DNA of 64,000 nucleotides from Nocardioides sp. NBC_00368 (GTDB lineage: Bacteria > Actinomycetota > Actinomycetes > Propionibacteriales > Nocardioidaceae): contig NZ_CP107970.1 of the NCBI RefSeq assembly GCF_036090055.1, forward strand, positions 5,973,001-6,037,000. The letters are read 5' to 3'. Shown here piece after piece: positions 16,667-24,740 of the stretch. Position 1 is the stretch's first letter. Each line of letters begins with the position of its first letter. The notes beneath the pieces were generated by a model that made no database searches, was not told the origin of the DNA, and saw only the letters and a program-made list of their open reading frames with translations. Both the position numbers and the translations under genes were made by a program.

Positions 16667-16694
16667 AAGCCCCCGCCACGCAGGACGGGGGCTT
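16667..16694. terminator. Terminator between holA and rpsT
   Basis: AAGCCCCCG and CGGGGGCTT form a 9-bp GC-rich stem around a ten-base loop. On the minus strand it follows the rpsT stop by 15 bases and is followed by TTCGCATTT. It can serve both convergent genes. Confidence 0.75.
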
Positions 16695-16708
16695 CGGGTT
16701 GGCTTACC

Positions 16709-16969
16709 TCAGAGGGAGGCAGCCTTCTTGGCGATCGCCGACTTGCGGTTGGCGGCCTGGTTCTTGTGGATGACGCCCTTGGAGACGGCCTTGTCGAGCT
16801 TCTTGGTGGCGACCTTGGCGCTCTCGACCGCAGCGTCCTTCTCGCCGGCCTCGGCGGCGGCGTGGAACTTGCGGATGACGGTCTTGAGCTCGCTCTTGAC
16901 GGCCTTGTTGCGCTCGTGCGCCTTCTCGTTCTGCTTGTTGCGCTTGATCTGCGACTTGATGTTCGCCAT
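16709..16969 (-). CDS. rpsT: 30S ribosomal protein S20
   Basis: An 86-residue, very basic helical protein that binds 16S rRNA early in small-subunit assembly. It starts [20 protein letters not shown] and contains [15 protein letters not shown] and the C-terminal [20 protein letters not shown], all family signatures. Length is typical. It is convergent with holA, a very widely kept arrangement. A possible promoter on the minus strand has TTGACC near 17080. The terminator at 16667-16694 follows it. Confidence 0.97.
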   Translation of the reverse strand: MANIKSQIKRNKQNEKAHERNKAVKSELKTVIRKFHAAAEAGEKDAAVESAKVATKKLDKAVSKGVIHKNQAANRKSAIAKKAASL

Positions 16970-17278
16970 GGGTTAGTGATCTCCAGTGCTTCGACGTGTG
17001 GTGGTGCGAGCTCTCAATCCGGCCCCTCGGGGAAAGTGAGAGGGGAGAGGCCTACGCGAACACGCTTACGGTCAAGATTACAGACACGCGTCGTGTGGCC
17101 TCAAATCGCCGTACCCTCAGTAGCTACTCGGGGGTAGGATGTGGTGATCTCGGTCACGAGATTTCCGGGCGGGACCCCTGTTGCGACGCGACTCGAGCGT
17201 CTAAGGTCCCCCGCGCGGCGCCTCTCGTGCACACCGCCCATTGCCACCCCCACGCAAATACTGCAGGCCAGGAGAATC
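16970..17278. other. Divergent promoter region of rpsT and the acyl-CoA synthetase gene
   Basis: These 309 bases hold no supported gene. For rpsT, TTGACC reads on the minus strand around 17075-17080. For the plus-strand gene there are two -10-like boxes: TAGGAT at 17135-17140, and TAAGGT at 17202-17207 with TTGCGA 15 bases before it. The assignments are tentative. Confidence 0.5.
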
Positions 17279-19138
17279 ATGCCGACCCAGTCCGCGATCG
17301 ATCTTGCATTTCTCGACGAGATGCCGGCGAACTTCGCCCTTCATTTCCTCAACCGCGTCAAGGCGACCCCTGACGCGGAGGCGTTCCGCTATCCGGTGGT
17401 CGGCTCGACGACCGAGGCAGGCGGGGAGGAGTGGAAGTCGCTGACCTGGAAGGAGGCCAGCGACCAGGCCAGCCGCCTCGCTGCGGGCCTCGTGTCGCTC
17501 GGTCTCGAGCTCGAGCAGCGGGTCGGCATCGCCTCGACCACGCGCTACGAGTGGATCATCGCCGACCTCGCGGTGATGCTCGCCGGCGGCGCCACCACGA
17601 CGGTCTACCCGACGACCAACGTCGACGACACCGCCTACATCCTCGGCGACGCCGAGTGCCGCTTCGTCTTCGCCGAGGACGACAGCCAGCTCGCCAAGAT
17701 CGCCGAGAGGGCCGCCGACCTGCCCGAGATCGTCAAGGTCATCACCTTCGACGGTGAGACCGACGGCGACCGGGTCATCGGCCTGGACGACCTGGCGGCC
17801 ATCGGTGACAAGTACCTCGCCGACCACCCGGACCTGATCGAGGAGATCGCAGCCAAGATCACCCCGGACCACCTGGCCACCCTGGTCTACACCTCCGGCA
17901 CCACCGGCCGGCCGAAGGGCGTGCGCCTGCTCCACCGCGCCTGGGTCTACGAGGGCGAGGCCGTCCGGGTCCAGGGCGATGTCCTCGGCCCTGACGACCT
18001 GCAGTTCCTGTGGCTGCCGATGTCGCACGTCTTCGGCAAGGTGCTGCTCTCGATCCAGATCGCCTGCGGGTTCCCGACCGCGATCGACGGCCGGATGGAC
18101 AAGATCGTCGACAACCTGGCGATCGTGAAGCCGACCTTCATGGGTGCCGCCCCGCGCATCTTCGAGAAGGTCCACGCCAAGATCACGATGATGGTCGAGA
18201 ACGACGGTGGCGTGAAGAAGAAGCTCTTCGACGCGGCCTTCGCCAACGGCATCGCCCGCGACCGGCTGCTGCGCGAGGGCAAGTCGGTCCCGGCCAGCAT
18301 CGCCCTGAAGCACGCCGTGCTCGACAAGCTCGTGCTCAGCAAGGTCCGTGACCGCTTCGGTGGCCGCGTACGTTTCTTCATCTCCGGCTCCGCGCCGCTC
18401 AACCGCGACATCGCCGAGTGGTTCCGGGCCGCGGGGATCCTGATCATGGAGGGCTACGGCTCGACCGAGAACGCCGCGGGCGCGTCCGTCGGCACCCTGC
18501 AGGAGAACAAGCTCGGCACGGTCGGCAAGGCGTTCCCGGGCAGCGAGGTGAAGATCGGCGAGAACGACGAGCTGCTCATCCGCGGCCCGCACGTGATGCC
18601 GGGCTACCACAACCTGCCCGAGGAGACCGCCAAGGCGCTCGACGCCGAGGGCTGGTACCACACCGGTGACAAGGCCTCGATCGACGAGGAGGGCTACATC
18701 ACCATCACCGGCCGGATCAAGGAGCTGTTCAAGACCTCGGGCGGGAAGTACGTCGCGCCGCCGGCGATCGAGTCGAAGTTCGCCGCGCTGTGCCCCTACA
18801 CCAGCCAGTTCCTCGTCTTCGGTGCCAACCGCAACTTCGTCAGCGCGCTGATCGCCCTCGACCCCGAGTCGATCACCGCCTGGGGCGCCGCCAACGGGCT
18901 GGAGGGTAAGTCCTACGAGGAGATCGTCACCTCGCCGCAGGTGCGTGAGCTGATCGGCGGCTACGTCGACGAGCTCAACGCCGGCCTCAACCGCTGGGAG
19001 ACCATCAAGAAGTGGGAGATCCTCGAGCACGACCTGACCGTCGAGCGCGGTGAGCTGACCCCGTCTCTCAAGGTGAAGCGCAACGTCGTCGAGGAGCGGG
19101 AGAAGGCGCGCATCGACGCCTTCTACGCCGGGTCCTGA
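17279..19138 (+). CDS. Long-chain acyl-CoA synthetase (AMP-binding)
   Basis: A 619-residue ANL-superfamily enzyme that activates fatty acids to acyl-CoA through an acyl-adenylate. The P-loop YTSGTTGRPKG starts at residue 204. FFISGSAPLNRDIAEWF and MEGYGSTENA are the acyl/adenine-site motifs. GWYHTGDKASIDEEGYITITGR and IKELFKTSGGKYVAP mark the hinge and C-terminal domain with its catalytic lysine region. The FAA1/FadD15-like layout suggests long chains. I use the ATG at 17279, with AGGAGAATC before it, rather than a GTG at 17141 that adds 46 unconserved residues. Divergent from rpsT. Chain-length preference is not visible. Confidence 0.93.
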   Translation: MPTQSAIDLAFLDEMPANFALHFLNRVKATPDAEAFRYPVVGSTTEAGGEEWKSLTWKEASDQASRLAAGLVSLGLELEQRVGIASTTRYEWIIADLAVMLAGGATTTVYPTTNVDDTAYILGDAECRFVFAEDDSQLAKIAERAADLPEIVKVITFDGETDGDRVIGLDDLAAIGDKYLADHPDLIEEIAAKITPDHLATLVYTSGTTGRPKGVRLLHRAWVYEGEAVRVQGDVLGPDDLQFLWLPMSHVFGKVLLSIQIACGFPTAIDGRMDKIVDNLAIVKPTFMGAAPRIFEKVHAKITMMVENDGGVKKKLFDAAFANGIARDRLLREGKSVPASIALKHAVLDKLVLSKVRDRFGGRVRFFISGSAPLNRDIAEWFRAAGILIMEGYGSTENAAGASVGTLQENKLGTVGKAFPGSEVKIGENDELLIRGPHVMPGYHNLPEETAKALDAEGWYHTGDKASIDEEGYITITGRIKELFKTSGGKYVAPPAIESKFAALCPYTSQFLVFGANRNFVSALIALDPESITAWGAANGLEGKSYEEIVTSPQVRELIGGYVDELNAGLNRWETIKKWEILEHDLTVERGELTPSLKVKRNVVEEREKARIDAFYAGS

Positions 19139-19185
19139 CCTGGAGGTCGCGCGGGCAGGTTCTGCCTGCTGCGCGTCGGCAGTCC

Positions 19186-20133
19186 CTACCCGCACGACCT
19201 CCAGCCCCGACGCTCCGCCAGCCAGTCCAGACACACCTCGCCCTGCCACCGCTGCATCCTGCGGAGGTGGGGCGAGGTCGTCTTCACCGGCTGGTCGGCG
19301 GCGGCCAGGAAGTAGCCGGCGAACAGCGCGAGGACCGAGTCGATGGCCTCCGGGTCCGCCTTGGACAGCAAGGGATGCGCGGCCAGGAACGACTCGGCGT
19401 CGAGACCGTCGCCGCGCGGCCCCACCAGCAGCAGGAGCGAGTCGATCCAGTCGGCACCGATCACCGGCCAGGTCCACTCGACCAGCAGCACGCCGCCGTC
19501 GGGGCGGATGAGGATGGTGTCGTCGCGTACGTCCAGGTGGACCAGCGTCTCCCCGGCCGTGTGCTCCGCGAAGCCGGCCGCGAGCGAGGCCGCCCGGTCG
19601 GCGTGCGGGTAGCCGGCGACCCGGTCCCACAACGCAGGGTAGGAGGCGTGCTCCTCGGCGAAGGTCGGCCAGCCGATGCCCGGGGCCGGGGTGAGCGCAG
19701 CGGCGGTCTCGACCAGTGCCCCTGACACGACCTCCAGGTCCGAGGACGTCCACGGCCGCGACGGCAGCCGTGACTCGACGTACTCGAAGGCCAGGACCAC
19801 CCACTCGCCGTCGTCGAACCACTTCAGCTTCGGGCTCGGCACCCAGCCGGCGAGCTTCTTCAGCTTCGCCGCCTCCTCGCGGTGGAGTGCCGCGGAGTCG
19901 CGCTGCGCCTTGGCGGAGGCGGCCTTCACGAAGTGCTGGGACCCGTCCTGACAGGTCAGCACCGAGGCGAACCCCGGCGTGAAGCCGGCGCCGTGCGACT
20001 GCGCCGAGACCACCGGACCGCCACCGAGCCGCTTCTCGATCGAGGCCCGCAGGAACGGGGGCAGGTGGGGCCACTCCAGGCGGCGGGCGGTCTGCCCGTG
20101 CGGGATGTTCGTCGGGATCGCGCTCACCCTCAC
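19186..20133 (-). CDS. Phosphotransferase-fold protein (APH family)
   Basis: A 315-residue protein of the aminoglycoside phosphotransferase/choline kinase-like fold. HFVKAAS carries the N-lobe lysine. The catalytic-loop segment reads VHLDVRDDTILI and the metal-binding segment LLVEWTWPVIGADW. The classical HxDxxxxN has Thr in place of Asn, and the following acidic residue is Glu instead of Asp, so kinase activity is uncertain. The substrate cannot be predicted and antibiotic resistance should not be assumed. The start is GTG 20133 behind AAGGAT; GTG 20127 is also possible. It lies 38 bases after the WD40 lipoprotein gene on the same strand and may be the last gene of the effector operon. Confidence 0.75.
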   Translation of the reverse strand: MRVSAIPTNIPHGQTARRLEWPHLPPFLRASIEKRLGGGPVVSAQSHGAGFTPGFASVLTCQDGSQHFVKAASAKAQRDSAALHREEAAKLKKLAGWVPSPKLKWFDDGEWVVLAFEYVESRLPSRPWTSSDLEVVSGALVETAAALTPAPGIGWPTFAEEHASYPALWDRVAGYPHADRAASLAAGFAEHTAGETLVHLDVRDDTILIRPDGGVLLVEWTWPVIGADWIDSLLLLVGPRGDGLDAESFLAAHPLLSKADPEAIDSVLALFAGYFLAAADQPVKTTSPHLRRMQRWQGEVCLDWLAERRGWRSCG

Positions 20134-20171
20134 ATCCTTGTGTACGCCGGTGGTGATGCGCCAGCGGAGCG

Positions 20172-21230
20172 TTACTCGGGCATCGGCGGCTGGTCGAACT
20201 TCCCGGCGGGCCTCCCGGTGGCGACGTCCCAGGCGGCGAGGCCCTCCCTGGCTGACGCGGTGTAGAGGGTCTTGCCGTCAGGACTGAAGATCACGTTCGA
20301 GGTCATCGCCGGTGCCTGTGCGACCTCGCGGGCCCCACCCGAACCACCCAGCGCGGCGGGCGCCCACAGCATCAGCCGGACGTCGCCGGGGTCAGCGGTG
20401 ACGGCCAGCGACCGGGAGTCCGGCGAGAACGCGACCGCCGTGGCCGGCTGACCCGGAAGCGACTCGACGGCCTCGAACGTCTTGGCGTCCCAGACCGTGG
20501 GGTAGCCCTCGGTGGTGACCCCGGCGATCCAGCGCCCGTCGGGACTCCAGGCCGGGTCGGCGCCGCGCGCAGCTGCGAGAGTGTCCACCTCGTCGCCCGA
20601 GTCGGCCTCGAGGATCGAGACGCGGTCGCCGGAGGCGACCGCCACCAGCGTGCCGTCCGGGCTGAACGAGATCGACCCGATGCCGTTGCCGAGGTCGGCG
20701 CTCGCCACCTCCTCGCCGTCCTCGACCGACCAGACGATCAGGTCGCCTTCGAGCCCGGCACCGGCCACGAGCTCACCGTCGGGGCTGAACGCGATCTCGC
20801 CCACGGGGCTCGCATCGGTGACCTTCGGGTTCGGCAGGCCCTCGAGCCGCTGGACCTCTTCGTCGCGGTCCACCTCGACCAGCGCGATGTCCGAGCAGCC
20901 GACCTTCCGCGCCACCAGCGTGAGGTCGGGGCTGATGGCGCCGTAGCCGGTCTCGGAGATCGGTTCGTACGCACCGCCGCCGGCGTTCCAGCGACAGGTG
21001 CCGTCGGTGCAGCTCGCCACGACGTACGTCCCGTCGGCGCCTGCGGTCAGCGAGCCGGCCACCAGCCGCGAGGGCGCCACCGCGGCAGCCAGGCTGATCG
21101 AGTCGCCGGCCGTCCCCAGCGCCGAGATGTCGCAGCCGTCCCGGTCGGGGTCGCCGGCGCACCCGGCCAGGAGCGCGGCGGTGAGCGCGCCGATGAGCGG
21201 GACGCTGAGGACGTACGTTGGGGCTTTCAT
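20172..21230 (-). CDS. WD40-repeat beta-propeller lipoprotein
   Basis: A 352-residue secreted lipoprotein. The signal peptide MKAPTYVLSVPLIGALTAAL ends in the lipobox LLAGC, so it should be anchored outside the membrane. The mature part is a beta-propeller of WD40-like blades with repeated SPDG turns (ISPDLTLVA, FSPDGELVAG, FSPDGTLVAVASGD, WSPDGRWIAGV, FSPDSRSLAV, FSPDGKTLYTAS). Such propellers act as binding scaffolds; nothing enzymatic is visible. It starts 18 bases after the second 165-residue gene on the same strand, so it is probably in the WXG/metallopeptidase operon and may bind or retain the secreted products (inference). Confidence 0.85.
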   Translation of the reverse strand: MKAPTYVLSVPLIGALTAALLAGCAGDPDRDGCDISALGTAGDSISLAAAVAPSRLVAGSLTAGADGTYVVASCTDGTCRWNAGGGAYEPISETGYGAISPDLTLVARKVGCSDIALVEVDRDEEVQRLEGLPNPKVTDASPVGEIAFSPDGELVAGAGLEGDLIVWSVEDGEEVASADLGNGIGSISFSPDGTLVAVASGDRVSILEADSGDEVDTLAAARGADPAWSPDGRWIAGVTTEGYPTVWDAKTFEAVESLPGQPATAVAFSPDSRSLAVTADPGDVRLMLWAPAALGGSGGAREVAQAPAMTSNVIFSPDGKTLYTASAREGLAAWDVATGRPAGKFDQPPMPE

Positions 21231-21248
21231 CGGTCCTTCTCGGGTCTG

Positions 21249-21746
21249 TCAGGCGATCGAGGTCACGTCGAAGTAGGCGACGGTGCCGTCGGTGCAGGTG
21301 AGGCGGTCGAGACGACGGCCGCCGGTCTCGACGAGGTCCTGGCGGTCCCGGACCTTGTGGAGTGCTCGGAGCATGTCGTACTCGTCGTTGATACGCAGCA
21401 CCGACCACGGATGTTGCTCGCTGCCGTCGCCGGTGGAGCGGATGCTGCGCAGCGCCGCCCGCGCGACCTGCCGCTCCCGCGCCGCGGCCCGCTCCTCGCC
21501 GGATCCCGCCAGCGCGGTCGCCATCCGCAGATGTGCCGAGGGGCTGAAGATCGCCCCGGGCATGACCCGCTGCAGCGCGGTCACGGCCTCGGCGTACGCG
21601 CCGTCGGCGAGCAGCCGGTCGACGTCGTCGAGGTCGAGGTCGGGGGTGAAGCCGGCGGAGCCGCGCACGGCGCGCCGAAGCGATCCGAGGGTCTCGGGGC
21701 CGGGGTCGTCGAGGTAGGCGGTGACCAGGTCGGCGTACGTGGTCAT
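21249..21746 (-). CDS. Hypothetical 165-residue effector partner, copy 2
   Basis: A cytosolic-looking protein without signal peptide or membrane segment. Its start overlaps the stop of the upstream putative metallopeptidase by ATGA, so it is translationally coupled. It is a close paralogue of the protein at 22813-23310: both begin MTTYADLVTAYLDDPGPETL and share IFSPSAHLR, RAALRSIR, the RINDEYD-LRAL motif and a C-terminal CTDGT-FD end. The RINDEYDMLRAL element recalls DUF4919-like proteins, but I am not certain. One-to-one pairing with each metallopeptidase suggests an immunity protein or chaperone (inference). No enzymatic motif is seen. Confidence 0.8.
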   Translation of the reverse strand: MTTYADLVTAYLDDPGPETLGSLRRAVRGSAGFTPDLDLDDVDRLLADGAYAEAVTALQRVMPGAIFSPSAHLRMATALAGSGEERAAARERQVARAALRSIRSTGDGSEQHPWSVLRINDEYDMLRALHKVRDRQDLVETGGRRLDRLTCTDGTVAYFDVTSIA

Positions 21747-22813
21747 CGCGACTCCTCCAGGATCCGGTTGAACTCCTCCTCGGTGAGGTTGTTCAGGTAG
21801 TCGCGGCCGGAGTTGCGGGCGTCGACCTCGACCGGCTGGTTGTAGTACTCGTCGAACGTGGCGCCGTTGTCGGTGCTCTTGTAGTCGTCGAAGTTGTCCT
21901 CCCACTCCTCGGCCTGCTGCTCGGTGATCCCGTCTGCCTTGTGCTCGTCGAAGGGGTCGTCCTCCCACCAGAACTGCCAGTCGTTCATGTCGTCGATGGC
22001 CTCGTGCTGGCGACCGTGGCGGACCTCGTGGGCGACGGTGTTGATCAGCTGGCCGGGATCGTCGAGCACGTTGGGGTTGAGCGCCATGGTGGGCTCTTCG
22101 TCGTTCCAGTAGCCGTAGGTGATGCTGCCGTCGTCCCAGGTGTCGTTGCCCAGGTCGTCCCAGTCGATGGTGGGCATGTCGACGCCGCTCTCCTCGGCGA
22201 TCTTCCTGGTCATCTCCTCGAGCACGGCCTTGCGCTCCTCGATGGTGAGCGTCTCCCACTTCTCCGCGATCGCCGGGTCGATGTTGCCGTACTCGTCGCC
22301 CTCCTCGTCGATTCCGGTCGGCAGACCGCGGGCGAGGATGGCGTCGACGCCGACCGCCTTGGCCAGTGCCTTCTCGATCTCGTCGGCTAGCTCCTCGGCG
22401 ATGTTCTGGCGACTGTTGCCCCACTCCTCGGCCTCGAACCGGCTCTTGAACGTCGGTGGGGTGGCGGTGCTGGTCACCGAGCCGTCGTCGCCGACGGTGA
22501 ACTCGTTCGTCTTGGCGCGATCGAGGATGCCCTGGACGAGGCGCTCGATCACCTCGACCTCGCCCTCGGCGGTGTAGAGGGCCTTCTGCATCTCCTGCTT
22601 GCCGGTGATGTGGCTGCTGAGATCCTTGACGAGGCTGTCGCGGTGGCCGCGGGCGGCGTCGGCGGCGACGCCGGTCCAGGACTTGGCCACACCGTTGGCC
22701 TCGAGCTCGTCGCGGCTGGTCTCCAGGTTGCGGAGATCGGCCTTGAGGCCGTCACCGGCGTCGCCGAGCGGCGCGGCCTTCCAGTTCTTGACGTCGCCGA
22801 ACGTGATCGCCAT
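21743..22813 (-). CDS. WXG-domain putative metallopeptidase effector, copy 2
   Basis: A 356-residue protein. Residues 1-100 are helical with a WxG turn (SWTG, 45-48), like type VII secretion WXG/LXG proteins. Residues about 104-155 (TNEFTVGDDGSVTSTATPPT onward) are almost identical to copy 1. The middle (about 156-250) diverges. The C-terminal domain has NTVAHEVRH (HExxH, 262-266), a WWEDDPFDEH segment and YYNQPVEVDARNSG, in which E329 is a likely third zinc ligand, as in zincin-like peptidases. It overlaps the preceding 165-residue gene by one base (TGATG) and its own partner by four. A secreted zinc peptidase toxin is the best guess; the target is unknown. Confidence 0.82.
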   Translation of the reverse strand: MAITFGDVKNWKAAPLGDAGDGLKADLRNLETSRDELEANGVAKSWTGVAADAARGHRDSLVKDLSSHITGKQEMQKALYTAEGEVEVIERLVQGILDRAKTNEFTVGDDGSVTSTATPPTFKSRFEAEEWGNSRQNIAEELADEIEKALAKAVGVDAILARGLPTGIDEEGDEYGNIDPAIAEKWETLTIEERKAVLEEMTRKIAEESGVDMPTIDWDDLGNDTWDDGSITYGYWNDEEPTMALNPNVLDDPGQLINTVAHEVRHGRQHEAIDDMNDWQFWWEDDPFDEHKADGITEQQAEEWEDNFDDYKSTDNGATFDEYYNQPVEVDARNSGRDYLNNLTEEEFNRILEESR

Positions 22814-23310
22814 CAGACGAGCGCCGTCGCGTCGAAGTGGACCAGGGTGCCGTCGGTGCAGGTGTGGCGGTCGATCCGCCTCCCGCCGGCCTCCAGGAGA
22901 TCCTGGCGCCCGGGCACCTTGCCGAGGGCGCGGAGCAGGTCGTACTCGTCGTTGATCCGCAGCACCGTCCAGGGGTGCTCCTCGCTACCGTCGCCGCTCG
23001 CCCGGATGCTCCGCAGGGCGGCGCTGGCCACCTGCCGCTCGCGGGCGGCGGAGCGTTCCTCGCCGGAGCGCTCCAGCGCGGTCGCCAGGCGCAGGTGGGC
23101 CGAGGGGCTGAAGATCGCCCCGGGCATCAGGGCGCGCAGCGCGGTCGCGGCCTCGGCGTACGCGCCGTCGGCGAGCAGCCTGTCGATCGGGGCCAGGTCG
23201 AGGTCGACGGTGAAGTTGGCGGAGTTGCGGATCGCGCGGCGCAGCGGCGCCAGCGTCTCGGGGCCGGGGTCGTCGAGGTAGGCGGTGACCAGGTCGGCGT
23301 ACGTCGTCAT
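22813..23310 (-). CDS. Hypothetical 165-residue effector partner, copy 1
   Basis: Paralogue of the protein at 21249-21746, same length and most residues shared. It differs mainly in the middle (NFTVDLDLAPIDRLLADG against GFTPDLDLDDVDRLLADG) and near the C-terminus (GTLVHFDATALV). There is no signal peptide and no known catalytic motif. Its ATG overlaps the stop of the metallopeptidase copy 1 (ATGA) and its stop overlaps the ATG of copy 2 (TGATG), so five genes are translated as one chain. The order of effector then partner, twice, points to a duplicated two-gene module. Immunity or chaperone role is inference. Confidence 0.8.
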   Translation of the reverse strand: MTTYADLVTAYLDDPGPETLAPLRRAIRNSANFTVDLDLAPIDRLLADGAYAEAATALRALMPGAIFSPSAHLRLATALERSGEERSAARERQVASAALRSIRASGDGSEEHPWTVLRINDEYDLLRALGKVPGRQDLLEAGGRRIDRHTCTDGTLVHFDATALV

Positions 23311-24359
23311 TTCGACTCCTTCAGGAGGCGGTCGAGCTCAGCGGGCGTCAGGTTGTCGAGATATTCGCGGCCGGACTTGCGGGCGTCGGCTTCGACGGGC
23401 TGGTTGTAGTAGGCGTCGAAGTCCTGGTCGGAGGGCTTGTAGTCGTCGAAGTTGTCCTCCCACTCCTCGGCCTGCTCCTCGGTGATGCCGTCCTCTTCAT
23501 GCATGTCGAAGGGGTCGTCCTCCCACCAGAACTGGAAGTCGTTGTTGTCCCTGATCGCCTCGTGCTGGCGCGCGTGGCGCAGCTCGTGGGCCACGGTGTG
23601 CAGGATGTCGGGGTTGTCGAGGTTGTTCGGGTTGAGGCGTACGGTGCGCTCACCCTCGCTCCAGGAGCCGTTGGTGCTGCCGAGCGAGCCGTCCCAGATG
23701 ATGTCGTCGACCTCGAGCCCGTACTCGTCGGCCAGCTCCTCGATCTTCTGGTCGATGATCGCCCGCTTCTCGTCATCGGTGAGCTGGGCCCACCGCTCGG
23801 CGGTCTCGGGGGAAGCCATCCCGCGCTGGTCGCGGGTCTGGTCGAGACCTTGGTCGGTGCCGGTGGGGATGCCGTCGGTGAGGAGCTGGTCCACGCCGGC
23901 TGCCTTGGCGAGGGCGTCGGTGATGTCGTCGGCGAGCTCCTGGGCGATGTTCTGGCGGCTGTTGCCCCACTCCTCGGCCTCGTAGCGGCTCTTGAAGGTG
24001 GGCGGCGTAGCGGTGCTGGTCACCGAGCCGTCGTCGCCGACAGTGAACTCGTTCGTCTTGGCCCGGTCCAGGATCCCCTGCACGAGACGCTCGATGGCCT
24101 CGACCTCGGGCTCGGCGGCGTAGAGCGCCTTCTGCATCTGCTGTTTGCCGGTGATGTGGGTGCTCAGCTGGGCGACGAGGGCGTCACGGTGGCCGCGGGC
24201 CGCATCGGCGGCGGCACCGGTCCAGGACTTGGCCACGCCGTTGGCCTCGAGCTCGTCGCGGCTGGTCTCCAGCTTGCGGAGGTCGACCTTGAGCCCGTCG
24301 CCGGCGTCGCCCAGGGGTGCCGCCTTCCAGGTCTTGACCTGGCCGAACGTGATCGCCAT
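23307..24359 (-). CDS. WXG-domain putative metallopeptidase effector, copy 1
   Basis: A 350-residue paralogue of the protein at 21743-22813. The N-terminal WXG-type helical region (SWTG at 45-48) and the linker to about residue 155 are nearly identical, the centre (156-245) is not. The C-terminal domain carries TVAHELRH (258-262), the shared WWEDDPFDMH and DGITEEQAEEWEDNFDDY segments, and YYNQPVEADARKSG with E323 as the likely third metal ligand. It has no Sec signal, which fits type VII export through the WXG domain. The preceding WXG100-like gene overlaps it by one base. No secretion ATPase lies in the window, so any ESX machine would be elsewhere. Confidence 0.82.
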   Translation of the reverse strand: MAITFGQVKTWKAAPLGDAGDGLKVDLRKLETSRDELEANGVAKSWTGAAADAARGHRDALVAQLSTHITGKQQMQKALYAAEPEVEAIERLVQGILDRAKTNEFTVGDDGSVTSTATPPTFKSRYEAEEWGNSRQNIAQELADDITDALAKAAGVDQLLTDGIPTGTDQGLDQTRDQRGMASPETAERWAQLTDDEKRAIIDQKIEELADEYGLEVDDIIWDGSLGSTNGSWSEGERTVRLNPNNLDNPDILHTVAHELRHARQHEAIRDNNDFQFWWEDDPFDMHEEDGITEEQAEEWEDNFDDYKPSDQDFDAYYNQPVEADARKSGREYLDNLTPAELDRLLKESK

Positions 24360-24661
24360 CAGTTCGGGCCCATGACCTTTCCGCCCTTCTCGCCGGCGGC
24401 CTTGTCGGCGGCCTCGAACTCGTCGAGGGCCTTCTGCATCTCCGCGGCGAGCTTCTGAGAGCTGTCGGCCGCGGCCTTGGTCTCGTCGGTCCAGCGGGTG
24501 CCGAGCTCGGACATGTAGCCGACCGACTCCGCCCCGGGGATCGCCGCGCCCGCCTTGCTCAGATAGCCGGCGGAGTCGGCTTTGCGTACGGCGCTCTCGG
24601 CGTCGGTGGCGATGCCGATGGATGTCTTCATGTCCTTGGGGACGACATGAATTTCACTCAT
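24359..24661 (-). CDS. WXG100-like small secreted helical protein
   Basis: A 100-residue acidic helical protein heading the effector operon. It has the size and helix-turn-helix periodicity of ESX/WXG100 partners, with LGTRW near the centre (about 53-57) in place of a strict WxG, then a long amphipathic helix (ETKAAADSSQKLAAEMQKAL). It has no signal peptide. Its stop overlaps the ATG of the first metallopeptidase gene (TGATG). The likely role is to pair with the WXG domain of the effector for type VII export, by analogy with known operons. The divergence from the canonical motif lowers confidence in the family, not in the gene. Confidence 0.78.
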   Translation of the reverse strand: MSEIHVVPKDMKTSIGIATDAESAVRKADSAGYLSKAGAAIPGAESVGYMSELGTRWTDETKAAADSSQKLAAEMQKALDEFEAADKAAGEKGGKVMGPN

Positions 24662-24699
24662 GGTCTGCTGGTCCTCCTGGGCCCGAACGGGAGACGGCT

Positions 24700-24728
24700 A
24701 GGGCGTGTCCTCACAACAGACACGCCCT
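24700..24728 (-). terminator. Hairpin terminator after phoD
   Basis: AGGGCGTGTC and GACACGCCCT form a 10-bp perfect stem with a nine-base loop, 13 bases after the phoD stop and 39 bases before the WXG100-like start. It separates the two transcription units. No strong T-run follows. Confidence 0.7.
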
Positions 24729-24740
24729 GGCCCGCAGACC

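Noticed and set aside
17201..20074. A 957-codon open frame on the minus strand
   Set aside because: It is the antisense shadow of the acyl-CoA synthetase gene joined to an off-frame of the phosphotransferase gene; high GC and third-position bias create such frames.
24359..24661. A complete type VII (ESX) secretion system
   Set aside because: Only WXG-type substrates are present; no EccC ATPase, EccB/D/E or mycosin gene lies in the window.
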